From NCBI GenBank assembly GCA_031292525.1, contig JARLGY010000018.1, forward strand, positions 310,001 through 374,000: 64,000 nt of DNA. Direction: 5' to 3'. This DNA comes from Flavipsychrobacter sp. (GTDB lineage Bacteria > Bacteroidota > Bacteroidia > Chitinophagales > Chitinophagaceae). Below are positions 34,681 through 43,739 of the stretch, piece by piece (positions within the stretch are counted from its first letter, which is position 1; the number at the start of each line of letters is the position of its first letter). The translations under genes were made by a program, and so were the position numbers. The notes below the pieces were generated by a model that was given only the letters and a program-made list of their open reading frames with translations, made no database searches and was not told the origin of the DNA.

Positions 34681-36111
34681 ATGAAAAAAACACTCATCCT
34701 ATCCCTGCTTATTTCAGGCGCTTATGCGCTGAATGCACAACCTCTTTTTTTAGCCGCGCATAATAAAAAAAATACAGCACATACACACTTTGTGCAGGCA
34801 ATGCTGGCACGTAACCCCCAAAGTGCCCCCGCACAAAAAACTACCGGCACAATGGAGCGGCTAACCGGCGAGGAAGACACTTATGTAACCACGAATACGT
34901 TCGCCTCTAATCCCATTACCACCTATTCCTATAACAGCACCAATACTAAAGGCTCATCATTTAATAATGCCACTGGTTATTTTAGTGGTATTTCCTACGA
35001 TCCGTATGGATACGACACCTATGGCAATGTAAATGGCGCATATGCACCCCAACCATGCAATGTATTTGCAGACACCGTGAAAAATTTCAATAACGACGGG
35101 AGCGGCATTTTCCTGCTAGGGGAGCAATATGTAACCTATAATGGCAACAACATTACTAACATTACAAGTATTTCGGGGAGTAATACCACTATTACTGCCG
35201 CCAGCTACAATGGTCAAAATAAAATCGTTAGTCTGGTAGTATATTCTATATTGAATGGTGTTTCGGATACATCTACCAAACGCATTTTTGTGTATGCCCA
35301 AAATAAACTGGTTGCAGATTCAACATATATAAACTCTCCGCTTACAGTACAATTTGTAAACACCTACACTTACGACGGTTCCGGTAACCTTACGCAGATA
35401 AACGCATATGAATACAGTAACTCAACTACCATTGCCTCCAGAAAGTATACCAATACCTATACCACATCAAATCAATTAAAAACATCTAAAGAGGACGATA
35501 TGGATTTTAGTAATAACCAATGGTACACCGCTTCTATAGACTCTTTTGGATACACCAGTGGAATAGATTTTTACACTTTCGAAAAATATACCGTCTTTGA
35601 AAATGGTGTTAGCCAGGTAAATACTTTGCAATTTCATCTTTCAGCAACTGGACTTGTAGATTCTGCTATTGGTTCTGTTGATACCGGAAATACTGTTAAC
35701 CAAACCCCGCTAAAGTATATAGTGCAATACGACAGCTATAATAATCCAGTTATCACAAAGGGATACTACGGCACTGGCACTACCTTTTCCACCTTCCCTT
35801 ATTATGTTGCCAGTTATACTTACGAAACATATAATGGCACTGCCGTGCCCAATACTACTGCGGCAAGCGCCATCACTGTATATCCTAACCCTGCTAACAA
35901 TATTGTCTGTATATCAGGCATAAATGCAACTGCTGGTAACACAACCATTCATATTGTAAACACAATGGGACAATTGCTGGTAACCCAAACAGCGGACAGC
36001 AAAACCGTACAGACAATTGATATAAACAGGTTCAGCCCAGGCGCATACCTACTTATTATTACAGACGACAGCGGCAAAATACTACAGAGCCAAAAGATCA
36101 TTAAACAATAA
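34681..36111 (+). CDS. Secreted protein with RHS/YD-like strands and type IX sorting tail
   Basis: The 476-residue protein has a signal peptide (cleavage near LNAQ, about residue 19). The long central region is of repeated YTYDGSGNLTQINAYEY / FGYTSGIDFYTFEKY / VQYDSYNNPVITKGYY type, resembling the YD/RHS beta-wrap seen in many Bacteroidota surface proteins. The last 75 residues (AITVYPNPANNIVC ... QKIIKQ) are a type IX sorting domain. It is followed after 11 bases by an outer-membrane barrel gene, so the two are likely cotranscribed. Function unknown. Confidence 0.8.
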   Translation: MKKTLILSLLISGAYALNAQPLFLAAHNKKNTAHTHFVQAMLARNPQSAPAQKTTGTMERLTGEEDTYVTTNTFASNPITTYSYNSTNTKGSSFNNATGYFSGISYDPYGYDTYGNVNGAYAPQPCNVFADTVKNFNNDGSGIFLLGEQYVTYNGNNITNITSISGSNTTITAASYNGQNKIVSLVVYSILNGVSDTSTKRIFVYAQNKLVADSTYINSPLTVQFVNTYTYDGSGNLTQINAYEYSNSTTIASRKYTNTYTTSNQLKTSKEDDMDFSNNQWYTASIDSFGYTSGIDFYTFEKYTVFENGVSQVNTLQFHLSATGLVDSAIGSVDTGNTVNQTPLKYIVQYDSYNNPVITKGYYGTGTTFSTFPYYVASYTYETYNGTAVPNTTAASAITVYPNPANNIVCISGINATAGNTTIHIVNTMGQLLVTQTADSKTVQTIDINRFSPGAYLLIITDDSGKILQSQKIIKQ

Positions 36112-36122
36112 AAACACGTTCT

Positions 36123-36923
36123 ATGAAAAAAATAATTCTGCTAGCTGCAAGTCTGTTTTATTATACTGCAATATCTGCACAGCCCCATACCTGGTTGGTA
36201 TATGGCACCGCCGGCCTGTCACAAAATTCTAATACCGACCCATATCAATACCCACAAGGCACAAATACCAGCTGGAGCGTGGCCCCTGGCATAGGCTACC
36301 AATTCAATAAACACATTATTGCAGGCGTGCAGGTTAGTTATAGCCATATTGAGGACGCAACTGGCGGTTATGTACTGCTTAACGCAGGCCCCATTTCCGG
36401 GTATGAATATGCTTCAGGCAATAGCATAACGATCAATTGGTCTGCAGGAGGATTCTTCCGCTACACTCAGGATCTGGGGCAAATATTTTTCTTGTATGGG
36501 CAAGCAAATATGTCCTACCTGTCCAGCGAGTTGCACAATCAACCCGACTACTTTTACCCACTCTTAAGTAACTACATGCCGGTTAATAGTTATTACTACG
36601 GCGCTGACCCTACATCCACCAGCGGTATCCAACTACAAATTTTCCCTGCAGTAGGAGCTAAAATATATAAAGGCCTTGCACTAAACTTTAGTTTCGGGGG
36701 CATTGACTACATGAACACACACATAAAAAGCGACTATGCAGAATCTAAAAACCCCAAAAGCGTACAGATCACTTTTGGCAAGCAGGTGAACATTGGCATT
36801 TCCGACAATTTTTCATTTCATGCTAAGCACAGGCGAAAACATGCAAAGGAAGAGACAGTTCCGGGATCTGAATACAGACATGTAGATAATAGTGGCGCTG
36901 AAGAAGACACCGAAAAACAATAA
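36123..36923 (+). CDS. Outer-membrane beta-barrel (porin-family) protein
   Basis: The 266-residue protein has a signal peptide (cleavage near ISAQ) and alternating amphipathic strands typical of an eight-stranded OmpA-like barrel: TWLVYGTAGLSQNS at the start, SWSVAPGIGYQFNKHIIAGVQVSYS, and VQITFGKQVNIGISDNFSFH near the end. An unusual basic/acidic tail (KHRRKHAKEE ... EEDTEKQ) follows the last strand. It sits directly after a type IX cargo gene. Specific function unknown. Confidence 0.75.
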   Translation: MKKIILLAASLFYYTAISAQPHTWLVYGTAGLSQNSNTDPYQYPQGTNTSWSVAPGIGYQFNKHIIAGVQVSYSHIEDATGGYVLLNAGPISGYEYASGNSITINWSAGGFFRYTQDLGQIFFLYGQANMSYLSSELHNQPDYFYPLLSNYMPVNSYYYGADPTSTSGIQLQIFPAVGAKIYKGLALNFSFGGIDYMNTHIKSDYAESKNPKSVQITFGKQVNIGISDNFSFHAKHRRKHAKEETVPGSEYRHVDNSGAEEDTEKQ

Positions 36924-37010
36924 ACCGACCTATAGAAAAGTTATTTTTTCCAGCTTACCCAAGATTAGTTCTCCATTATCCTTCTTATTAAGAAAGCAAC
37001 AAACATCTCC

Positions 37011-37514
37011 ATGAAAAAGCGCCCTATTATCTATCTCTTAGCCTTTCTCGCTGCCTCCTGTACAAAAAACACAGCATCTTTAACGCCTATAGATCAAGGA
37101 GGGCTTGTAACACCTTTTAAACCCACCGGCTTCTTCTTTGGGGAGTATGAGTACAGCCACTTATCTAATAATTTTGTCACCTGGCCGTTTTACTATACAG
37201 ACAGCAATAAGGTAACTAAGCAATACAGGGCAGAATCATCTATGGTGTATACAACGCCGCAACCTATTGCAGATAGCGCTTACACCATCATTAAACCACT
37301 CATCGACGGTTTCCCTGCTTACCTGGCACTGCATCCCGACACTTCTTTTGGTTGCCCTAACTGTGTGAATGAGCGAGTACTTGAAATTGTTTCTATAACT
37401 GGAACAGACACTACCAGGTGGAGTATAAATACAGACACCACTACTATGCCTACCGATGTAAAGCCCTATGCTGCAAAAATGCTGCAAGCATTGAACCAGC
37501 TGAAGAAATTATAG
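37011..37514 (+). CDS. Lipoprotein with GCPNC motif (paralogue A)
   Basis: The 167-residue lipoprotein has a signal sequence ending in the lipobox LAASC (Cys about 17). The mature domain contains DSAYTIIKPLIDGFPAYL, then a GCPNC Cys pair, then RWSINTDTTTMPTDVKPYA and an Asn/Leu-rich C-terminal helix. The following gene encodes a paralogue with the same block order and GCPGC, so the pair arose by tandem duplication. The CxxC-like pair could bind metal or be redox-active, or could form a structural disulfide. Family not recognised. Confidence 0.7.
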   Translation: MKKRPIIYLLAFLAASCTKNTASLTPIDQGGLVTPFKPTGFFFGEYEYSHLSNNFVTWPFYYTDSNKVTKQYRAESSMVYTTPQPIADSAYTIIKPLIDGFPAYLALHPDTSFGCPNCVNERVLEIVSITGTDTTRWSINTDTTTMPTDVKPYAAKMLQALNQLKKL

Positions 37515-37537
37515 CAATCCGTCTAAAAAAACAGACC

Positions 37538-38002
37538 ATGAAGAACATTATAGCGACCTGTATTTTATTGCTTCTGATCACCTCGTGTAAGAAGTCAACA
37601 ACAGCCCCTGTACCCAAACCGGACAGCCTGATATTTGGCAGATATAATCCTATGTGCATGACACCAAATACATGCGGACAATTCTATTTATTACAAAACA
37701 ACATGCTGTTCGCAGATCAATCTTATTATATGACCCCTAACCCCTTTGCACTGGCTAAAGAACCGGATAGTCTCTATGCTATTGCAAAGCAACTCATTGA
37801 CAACTTTCCGACATACCTGCTCAACCACCCTAATGACAGCTTGATAGGGTGCCCTGGTTGTGCAGATGGGGCTGTAATAAGGCTCTGGGCTACAACTAAC
37901 GATGTAAGAACGAAATGGGATGTTAATGCAGATACATCACAGATACCGGTTGGACTAAGGTTATACATTTGGCAGGTTAACAATGTGTTAGATCAGTTAT
38001 AA
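37538..38002 (+). CDS. Lipoprotein with GCPGC motif (paralogue B)
   Basis: The 154-residue lipoprotein starts at the ATG at 37538 (MKNIIATCILLLLITSCKKS). An upstream extension overlapping the previous gene lacks a signal peptide and is rejected. It shares with its neighbour the order DSLYAIAKQLIDNFPTYL, GCPGC, KWDVNADTSQIP and a C-terminal helix VNNVLDQL. An additional Cys pair (MCMTPNTCG) is present only in this copy. The spacing of 23 bases to the upstream gene implies one transcript. Confidence 0.7.
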   Translation: MKNIIATCILLLLITSCKKSTTAPVPKPDSLIFGRYNPMCMTPNTCGQFYLLQNNMLFADQSYYMTPNPFALAKEPDSLYAIAKQLIDNFPTYLLNHPNDSLIGCPGCADGAVIRLWATTNDVRTKWDVNADTSQIPVGLRLYIWQVNNVLDQL

Positions 38003-38035
38003 AAAGAAATTTGATACCCTTCAAAAAAACATAGA

Positions 38036-38716
38036 ATGAAACGCAAAATAATATTTATTACCATATGTACCATGCTGGCATTTACTGCATGTAAGAAAAA
38101 CAAAACAACTCCGCAGCAGCCAATAGACGAAGTGATCTATCCATCGTACAGTATGATGAAAACCGGCAATTATTGGATATACCGTATCTATGAATTGGAC
38201 AGCAACTATGCCACATTCGATTCTCTAAACACGACTGATAGCATTTACGTAGAAAAGGATACCGTAATAGCCGGCCAAACGTACTATAAATACTGCCAGC
38301 CAGAGGCAGCAGGCAGTGCGGTATATACTGTAAAATTCCTTCGGGACTCCCTGGACTATATAGTGACCAGCTCGGGCGCTATTCAATTTTCATCGGCAGA
38401 CTTCGTAAGCATATTCTATACCCATTACAGAATAGACCTCCAGCACAACATAAGCCCGATGGACACCCCCTTTTACTTAAAAGAACAAATGGGTGACAGA
38501 AACCTGCAGATAATTGTACCGGCCGGAACCTACGTTACCAATAGCTGGCAAACCACTTATTTCGAGAATGCATATTTTGCACAATATGGACCAGTAATAC
38601 GGAAAACCAACATACGTTACAGTGCAGGTATAGGCAAGGTGTCTGAAATATTGCCATACTATCTTTCGGACCCTAATTACCGGGAGCGCAGGTTGATCAG
38701 ATACCAATTAAAATAG
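38036..38716 (+). CDS. Lipoprotein of unknown function
   Basis: The 226-residue protein has a lipoprotein signal (lipobox FTAC, Cys about 19) followed by a Lys/Thr-rich linker. The soluble domain opens with YPSYSMMKTGNYWIYRIYELD, a beginning seen in many Bacteroidota lipoproteins with a beta-sandwich. It continues with alternating strands to an RRLIRYQLK end. It lies 33 bases after paralogue B and upstream of an ECF sigma factor, probably in the same operon. Function unknown. Confidence 0.7.
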   Translation: MKRKIIFITICTMLAFTACKKNKTTPQQPIDEVIYPSYSMMKTGNYWIYRIYELDSNYATFDSLNTTDSIYVEKDTVIAGQTYYKYCQPEAAGSAVYTVKFLRDSLDYIVTSSGAIQFSSADFVSIFYTHYRIDLQHNISPMDTPFYLKEQMGDRNLQIIVPAGTYVTNSWQTTYFENAYFAQYGPVIRKTNIRYSAGIGKVSEILPYYLSDPNYRERRLIRYQLK

Positions 38717-38789
38717 AAAACAGTAAATTGAGAAAAGAGCATGTAAACATGCACAGCAACTAAAGTACCAGTAGGAATAATGCAGTAGA

Positions 38790-39356
38790 ATGGCTGAATA
38801 TGCCGAACATGAAGTAATACAAGGCTGTCTTAAAAAGGACAGGGTTTATGAGGAGTATCTGTACAAAAAATACTACAGCCTATTCCTGGCTGTGTGTGCC
38901 CGTTACGGAAGGAATATGCAGGATGCGAAGCAATTGCTGAACGACGGGTTTGTAAGAATATTCATGTCGATTGGCACATTTAGAAACGAGGGATCTTTTG
39001 AGGGCTGGATGCGAAAAATAATGGTGAACACGTGTCTTGAATATCTGAAAAGTAGTGAATTTAAAAAGGGCAATCATACAATTCATAAGGAGGTAATAGA
39101 AGATAATACCAAGCACGCTGTTTATAACGAGGCTATAAGCAACATAAATACAAATGACCTGATAGCACTGCTGCAATCATTACCCTCTGTGACACGAACA
39201 GTCTTTAATCTGTTTGTATTTGAAGACTATACCCACAATGAAATAGCAGCATTGCTGCACATGAGTACAGGCACATCGCACTGGCATGTACATCATGCCC
39301 GGAAGATTTTGCAACAATTGATAGTGACAAAAAACAAGCTTTATGAGCAACAATGA
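38790..39356 (+). CDS. RNA polymerase sigma factor, ECF subfamily
   Basis: The 188-residue sigma-70 family factor has region 2 at about 20-90 (YEEYLYKKYYSLFLAVCARY, GSFEGWMRKIMVNTCLEYLK) and region 4 at about 125-180 (LQSLPSVTRTVFNLFVFEDYTHNEIAALLHMSTGTSHWHVHHARKILQ contains the helix-turn-helix). It directs RNA polymerase to a dedicated promoter set, often for envelope functions. The downstream gene overlaps by 14 bases and encodes a membrane-anchored protein that may act as its anti-sigma partner. Confidence 0.9.
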   Translation: MAEYAEHEVIQGCLKKDRVYEEYLYKKYYSLFLAVCARYGRNMQDAKQLLNDGFVRIFMSIGTFRNEGSFEGWMRKIMVNTCLEYLKSSEFKKGNHTIHKEVIEDNTKHAVYNEAISNINTNDLIALLQSLPSVTRTVFNLFVFEDYTHNEIAALLHMSTGTSHWHVHHARKILQQLIVTKNKLYEQQ

Positions 39357-40461
39357 GTTTGACAGGCTTGTGGCTGAAAAATTGAAACAGACCACTTTTA
39401 CATACGATCCCGGTGACTGGGATAAACTAACCGTGCAGCTTGCTGACGCAAGACGCAAGAAACGCACCATACTATTTGTCTATAAAGCATCTGGCATAGC
39501 GGCATCGTTGCTTGTATGCGCCATAGGCATCAGCCTCCTGTTGTCTAAAAAAGAGATCGCAACTACAGTAAACATCCCCTATCACACTACCAGCAAAATA
39601 GCAATGTCAGCCCCTGCTACCCCATCAACAACCATTAAAACACAAACACAAAACCCCGTTATATCGGCAAACAGAAGTAAAACCTTTATTGTAGCGACTA
39701 AAAAAACAAACAAAACCCAATTACTGGTTAATGTTGGCACCATAACAAACACCACAAGTTCCCTAACTGCTGCACCAGCAGCAATGCACGATAGTGGGAA
39801 CAGCGCTGTAGCACAAACAACCTTGGTTGAAAAATTTGCACAGGTTGATAAAAAATCTATTCCTCAACAAAAATCTGTCGCATTGCCGCTGCCCGCGCCG
39901 TCAATACAGGAAGAAGTTGCGGTTGTAAAGAAAAATATAAATATTAGTGTAGGTGGGGGTGTTAACTATGGTACATTAAATGCAGGCTATGCCTTGAATG
40001 CCGTTGCCGATAAAAGGATAAGTAATAAAATGAGTATTGAGGTTACAATGGGCTATATAAACAATAGCAGCACCACAGCAACCAGTTATGGTGGGTCAAA
40101 CTACAACCCAGTAAACACGGCACACAGTATAACTAACACCACAACTAATACCACGCCACTTAATTACTTACAATTTTCGCCGGTAGCAGGTTACAATGTT
40201 TCTAAAAAAATAATTGTAGGGGCTGGTGCTGATCTGCAACGTTTGCTGGAGGACCACGAAACAACCGTGATCTATAACGACAAAGAAAAGGTAGCGCCGA
40301 TGACAGATATAGGGCTTTTACTGAAAACAGACTATGCAGTAACCACACGCCTTAAGGGTGGTGTAAGCTACCGTATAGGCGCTAATAATTTACTTTCCGC
40401 AGGTAATAACTATATAGACCGTAATTACATGCAGGTACAATTAAAGTATCGTTTACATTAG
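39343..40461 (+). CDS. Membrane-anchored protein with C-terminal barrel-like domain, possible anti-sigma partner
   Basis: The 372-residue protein has a cytoplasmic N-terminus (about 1-45, MSNNEFDRLVAEKLKQ...) resembling short anti-sigma domains, and one membrane helix (about 47-66). A low-complexity Thr/Ala/Lys linker follows (about 75-185). The C-terminal domain has alternating strands (NISVGGGVNYGTLNAGYAL, FSPVAGYNVSKKIIVGAG, KGGVSYRIGANN) ending in YMQVQLKYRLH, typical of an outer-membrane barrel. The overlap with the sigma gene indicates coupling. The combination suggests a protein spanning both membranes. This is inferred. Confidence 0.68.
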   Translation: MSNNEFDRLVAEKLKQTTFTYDPGDWDKLTVQLADARRKKRTILFVYKASGIAASLLVCAIGISLLLSKKEIATTVNIPYHTTSKIAMSAPATPSTTIKTQTQNPVISANRSKTFIVATKKTNKTQLLVNVGTITNTTSSLTAAPAAMHDSGNSAVAQTTLVEKFAQVDKKSIPQQKSVALPLPAPSIQEEVAVVKKNINISVGGGVNYGTLNAGYALNAVADKRISNKMSIEVTMGYINNSSTTATSYGGSNYNPVNTAHSITNTTTNTTPLNYLQFSPVAGYNVSKKIIVGAGADLQRLLEDHETTVIYNDKEKVAPMTDIGLLLKTDYAVTTRLKGGVSYRIGANNLLSAGNNYIDRNYMQVQLKYRLH

Positions 40462-40505
40462 GTCTCCCTAAATTATCCGGCTCAACTTAGGTAAGCAATT
40501 ATAAG

Positions 40506-40536
40506 TAAGGCTGCCATATCAGGCAGCCTTATTATT
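40506..40536. terminator. Intrinsic terminator between convergent genes
   Basis: A perfect 10-bp stem, TAAGGCTGCC / GGCAGCCTTA with loop ATATCA, lies between the sigma operon (plus) and the FAH gene (minus). A/T tracts on both sides allow bidirectional use. Confidence 0.75.
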
Positions 40537-40557
40537 CACTATTCCTTTCAGTATCAA

Positions 40558-41568
40558 TTAAGCATGCTTTTTTAGCTTTAGTATGCTCCAATCTGTTTCC
40601 TCTGCTGCAATAGTATTGGAGAGTAAACCAAGGCCATCTATTTCCATCTCTACCACATCGCCGTCTTGCAGCCACTGATCCTTAAAAGCGGGATCGTTGA
40701 GCCTGCCTGTGCCGTTAAGCTCCAGGAAGCAGCCTGTGCCCACCGTACCGCTACCTATCACATCGCCAGGCAGCACATCTACCCCATATGCGCAGCGTTC
40801 TATTATTTCAGCAAATGTCCAGTCCATATCGGCCATGTTTCCTGCGCTCACTTCTATACCATTTACCTTACAAGTCATTTTAAGGTTGTATGCAGCGCCT
40901 GTATGGTTTGGCTTGGCAGGTACACGATATTGTTCCAGTTCATCGGGTGTAACCAGCATGGGGCCTATTACCGTACTAAAGTCTTTACCCTTAGCCGGGC
41001 CCAGGTTCAACAGCATCTCTTCCATTTGCAGTGTGCGGGCGCTCATGTCGTTCATGATCATGTAACCACCAATGTATTGGTCTGCTTCTTCGGCTTTTAT
41101 ATTCCGTCCCTTCTTACACAATACCACCGCAGCTTCCAGTTCAAAATCCAGCTTTTGCAGGTGATCCGGCATCACCGGTATTTCGCCAGGGCCTTGTATG
41201 GCATTATGATTTGTAAAGTAAAATATTGGATACTGGTCAAACTCAGCTATCATATCTACCTTACGGTTGCGGCGTGCGGCAGCCACATGCTGCCTAAACG
41301 CGTAACCGTCGCGACATGACGTTGGGTGTGGTACGGGTGCCAAAATGTGAGCAGCATTGTAGGGTATACCCTGTGCCGTAGTATTCTTACCATTCTTTAT
41401 GTCTGCCTCAGTAGTACGCATCAGGCCTATGTTCAGCTCCCAGTTGTCCAGCAATGCTTTCATATTGCCTGGCAGCTCCGGGTTGGCAGTATTAGTGGCG
41501 TATAGCATATTGTTGATGTAAAAAGCAAGTTGCTGCGCGCCATTGCTTACATAGGTTACTAGTTTCAT
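40558..41568 (-). CDS. Fumarylacetoacetate hydrolase family protein
   Basis: The 336-residue FAH-fold enzyme has an N-terminal domain of about 95 residues and the catalytic beta-roll. Features are FRQHVAAARR at about 105, KLDFELEAAVVL with metal-ligand Glu residues, GGYMIMNDMSARTLQ, KGKDFSTVIGPMLVTP, and GDVIGSGTVGTGCFLELNG. Family members split C-C bonds in beta-diketones (fumarylacetoacetate in tyrosine breakdown) or act on related oxo-acids. In Bacteroidota this form is often annotated as fumarylacetoacetase, but no hmgA or hppD is nearby. The gene is monocistronic. Confidence 0.85.
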   Translation of the reverse strand: MKLVTYVSNGAQQLAFYINNMLYATNTANPELPGNMKALLDNWELNIGLMRTTEADIKNGKNTTAQGIPYNAAHILAPVPHPTSCRDGYAFRQHVAAARRNRKVDMIAEFDQYPIFYFTNHNAIQGPGEIPVMPDHLQKLDFELEAAVVLCKKGRNIKAEEADQYIGGYMIMNDMSARTLQMEEMLLNLGPAKGKDFSTVIGPMLVTPDELEQYRVPAKPNHTGAAYNLKMTCKVNGIEVSAGNMADMDWTFAEIIERCAYGVDVLPGDVIGSGTVGTGCFLELNGTGRLNDPAFKDQWLQDGDVVEMEIDGLGLLSNTIAAEETDWSILKLKKHA

Positions 41569-41881
41569 ATACTGTTGTCTTTTTAAGACTGCGAAATTAA
41601 CGGATAAGGCTGTAATAGCAATCAGCTATCCAATTAGCCGGTGCCGCGCATAGCAAACAGATCAATTACCAACCTATTTTACATCTGGAAAAGCCAACTG
41701 GACACTAGGATTCAATTAGTGCAAATCAATTCATTTTACCACTGTACGTCTTAAAACATGCTACATTGCAGCCAAGTATACTTTTTTTGTTAACCTATTC
41801 CCAAAAACATTTCATTGCGTTTGCAATCGGCGAGGGCAATTGGTAGTTTTAATTAAATTTGCAACCGCACTATTATATATT
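41569..41881. other. Intergenic stretch between divergent FAH and BatB genes
   Basis: No gene is supported in these 313 bases. The interval should hold the two divergent promoters. The only strong element is the -7 box of batB at 41854. No strong hairpin or repeat was seen. Confidence 0.4.
41854..41861 (+). promoter_or_regulatory. -7 element upstream of batB (TAAATTTG)
   Basis: This is an exact TAnnTTTG match 20 bases before the ATG at 41882. It excludes the longer ORF starting at 41840, which would begin upstream of the transcript. Confidence 0.5.
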
Positions 41882-42892
41882 ATGCTTCGATTTCAGCACA
41901 TGTCTTACCTGTTTGCACTCGGCATATTGCCGGTGTTTATAGCGTTGTTTTTATGGATGCTCTACTGGCGTAAAAGCAAATTGGAAAAAATAGGCGATGA
42001 AGAACTGGTTGCCTCACAAATACGTGGATTTATACCGGGCCGCCATACGTTCAAATTCATTTTGCTGGCGGTAGGGCTGGGTGCCATCATTATTGGCTGG
42101 GCCAACCTGCAAAGCGCAGACCATGTAGAAAAGATACAACGCAAGGGCGTAGATGTAGTTATTGCACTTGATGTAAGTAAAAGCATGCTGGCAAAAGACC
42201 TGCAGCCTGACAGGCTTACACGGGCCAAGCAACTTATATCGCGCATTATAGACAAGATGCAGAATGACAGGGTAGCCCTGGTACTATTTGCAGGGAGATC
42301 TTACCTGCAAGTACCTATGACTGTTGACTATAGTGCAGTAAAAATGATGCTGCAAAATGCAGGGCCCGAGTCGGTACCTACACAGGGGACCGTGATAGGC
42401 GATGCTGTAGATATGGCCATGCAATCTTTTTCTAAACAGGAAAGGAAGTATAAGACCCTCATTATTATATCGGACGGGGAAGACCACGATGAAAAAGCAA
42501 TAACCAAAACCAGGGAAGCAGCCGATGCGGGGGTGATAGTACATACTGTAGGTATAGGATCGCCACAGGGCGCTACTATATTTGACCCTGCAACAAAATC
42601 TGTAAAGCTGGATGATAATGGCCAACCCGTCATCAGCAAACTGAACGAGGACGAAATGAAACAAATAGCTGCTGCAGGGCATGGCACATATAGCTTACTG
42701 CAAAACACTGACGAGGTAGCCAACAAATTGGTGAAGGAGATGGATGGCATGGAGCAGAAAAGCCTGGGTGCAGTTGTATTTACAGACTACACCAGCTATT
42801 TCCAGTACTTCCTGGCAGTTGGTTTGCTTGCTTTACTTATTGAGTGGTTATTGCCAGGCGCGAAAACAAAATTGAAAGCAAAGACAGCATGA
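41882..42892 (+). CDS. batB: BatB-like von Willebrand factor A membrane protein
   Basis: The 336-residue protein has two N-terminal hydrophobic helices (about 8-27 and 55-74), a VWA domain (about 88-300) with an intact MIDAS motif (DVSKS) and the later TVIGDA and SDGEDHD segments, and a C-terminal membrane helix near 310-330. BatA/BatB proteins take part in Bacteroidota envelope and oxygen tolerance functions, with a MoxR ATPase. That ATPase and BatA are not adjacent here. The next gene (BatC) overlaps by 4 bases (ATGA). Confidence 0.85.
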   Translation: MLRFQHMSYLFALGILPVFIALFLWMLYWRKSKLEKIGDEELVASQIRGFIPGRHTFKFILLAVGLGAIIIGWANLQSADHVEKIQRKGVDVVIALDVSKSMLAKDLQPDRLTRAKQLISRIIDKMQNDRVALVLFAGRSYLQVPMTVDYSAVKMMLQNAGPESVPTQGTVIGDAVDMAMQSFSKQERKYKTLIIISDGEDHDEKAITKTREAADAGVIVHTVGIGSPQGATIFDPATKSVKLDDNGQPVISKLNEDEMKQIAAAGHGTYSLLQNTDEVANKLVKEMDGMEQKSLGAVVFTDYTSYFQYFLAVGLLALLIEWLLPGAKTKLKAKTA

Positions 42893-43647
42893 AAAAATAC
42901 ATCAGCTTATTTATAGTTTTAGTTGGCGTTTGCGGCAATACAGCACACGCGCAAAACCAGGCCGATGCATTGATACGGCAGGGTAACAAATTGTATGAAC
43001 AACAAAAATACAATGATGCAGCAGCAGACTACCAGAAAGCGTTAACTAAAAATCCAAACTATACACCAGGGCTTTTTAACCTGGGCAACTCGCTTTACCA
43101 GCAACAGAAGTTTGATGCATCGCGACAAGTGATGACAGCCACAGCCAACGCTACTAAAGACAAAACTGCCAAGGCGGGGGTAAACTACAACATAGGCAAT
43201 ACCTACATGGCCGAAAAAAAGTGGGAAGATGCAGTAAACAGTTACAAGCAAACATTGCGCAACAACCCCCAGGATCTCGATGCCAAATACAACTTATCGT
43301 ACGCAGAGCAAATGCTGAAGAAACAGCAACAGCAAGGTGGCGGAGGTAGTAAAGACCAGAAAAAAGACGACAAGAAAGATAAAAATAAGGACAAACAAAA
43401 CCAGAAGCAAAACAAGGACGATAAGGGTAAAGACAAGGATAAAGACAAACAAAACCAGGACCAGCAGAATAAGGATAATAAGGACGATAAAGACAAGCAA
43501 GACCAACAGCCACAAAGCCAGCCCAGCAAGCTTACACAACAGCAAGCCGACCAGGTACTGAACGCTTTGCAGAACGAGGAAAAGAAACTACAGGACAAAC
43601 TGAACAAGGAAAAGGGCATACCTGCAAGAATGGATAAAGACTGGTAG
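42889..43647 (+). CDS. batC: BatC-like tetratricopeptide protein
   Basis: From the ATG at 42889 the product has 252 residues. A signal peptide (cleavage near AHAQ) is followed by about three TPR units (KLYEQQKYNDAAADYQKAL, PGLFNLGNSLYQQQKFD, YNIGNTYMAEKKWEDAVNSY). A Gly-rich hinge leads to a strongly biased segment of Lys/Asp/Gln (about 155-225). The end is a helix (LTQQQADQVLNALQNEEKKL). It is a periplasmic partner of BatB. An upstream extension inside batB is rejected. A terminator follows. Confidence 0.85.
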   Translation: MKKYISLFIVLVGVCGNTAHAQNQADALIRQGNKLYEQQKYNDAAADYQKALTKNPNYTPGLFNLGNSLYQQQKFDASRQVMTATANATKDKTAKAGVNYNIGNTYMAEKKWEDAVNSYKQTLRNNPQDLDAKYNLSYAEQMLKKQQQQGGGGSKDQKKDDKKDKNKDKQNQKQNKDDKGKDKDKDKQNQDQQNKDNKDDKDKQDQQPQSQPSKLTQQQADQVLNALQNEEKKLQDKLNKEKGIPARMDKDW

Positions 43648-43710
43648 CAGACCATGTGAAACAGGATATGTTTTTAATAAAAAACTGCAACGCTCATTAT
43701 ACTTATTATG

Positions 43711-43739
43711 CCCCGGCTTTATGGCCGGGGTTATTTTTT
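43711..43739 (+). terminator. Intrinsic terminator of the batBC operon
   Basis: A 7-bp GC-rich stem, CCCCGGC / GCCGGGG, is followed by TTATTTTTT, about 65 bases after the batC stop. Confidence 0.8.

Noticed and set aside
40666-41319. 217-codon ORF antisense to the FAH gene
   Set aside because: It is a shadow frame of a clear enzyme gene and has no recognisable domain.
43294-43655. Several long ORFs on both other frames and strands across batC
   Set aside because: They are shadows of the Lys/Asp/Gln low-complexity region of BatC and are highly biased (poly-Leu/Val or poly-Lys/Thr).
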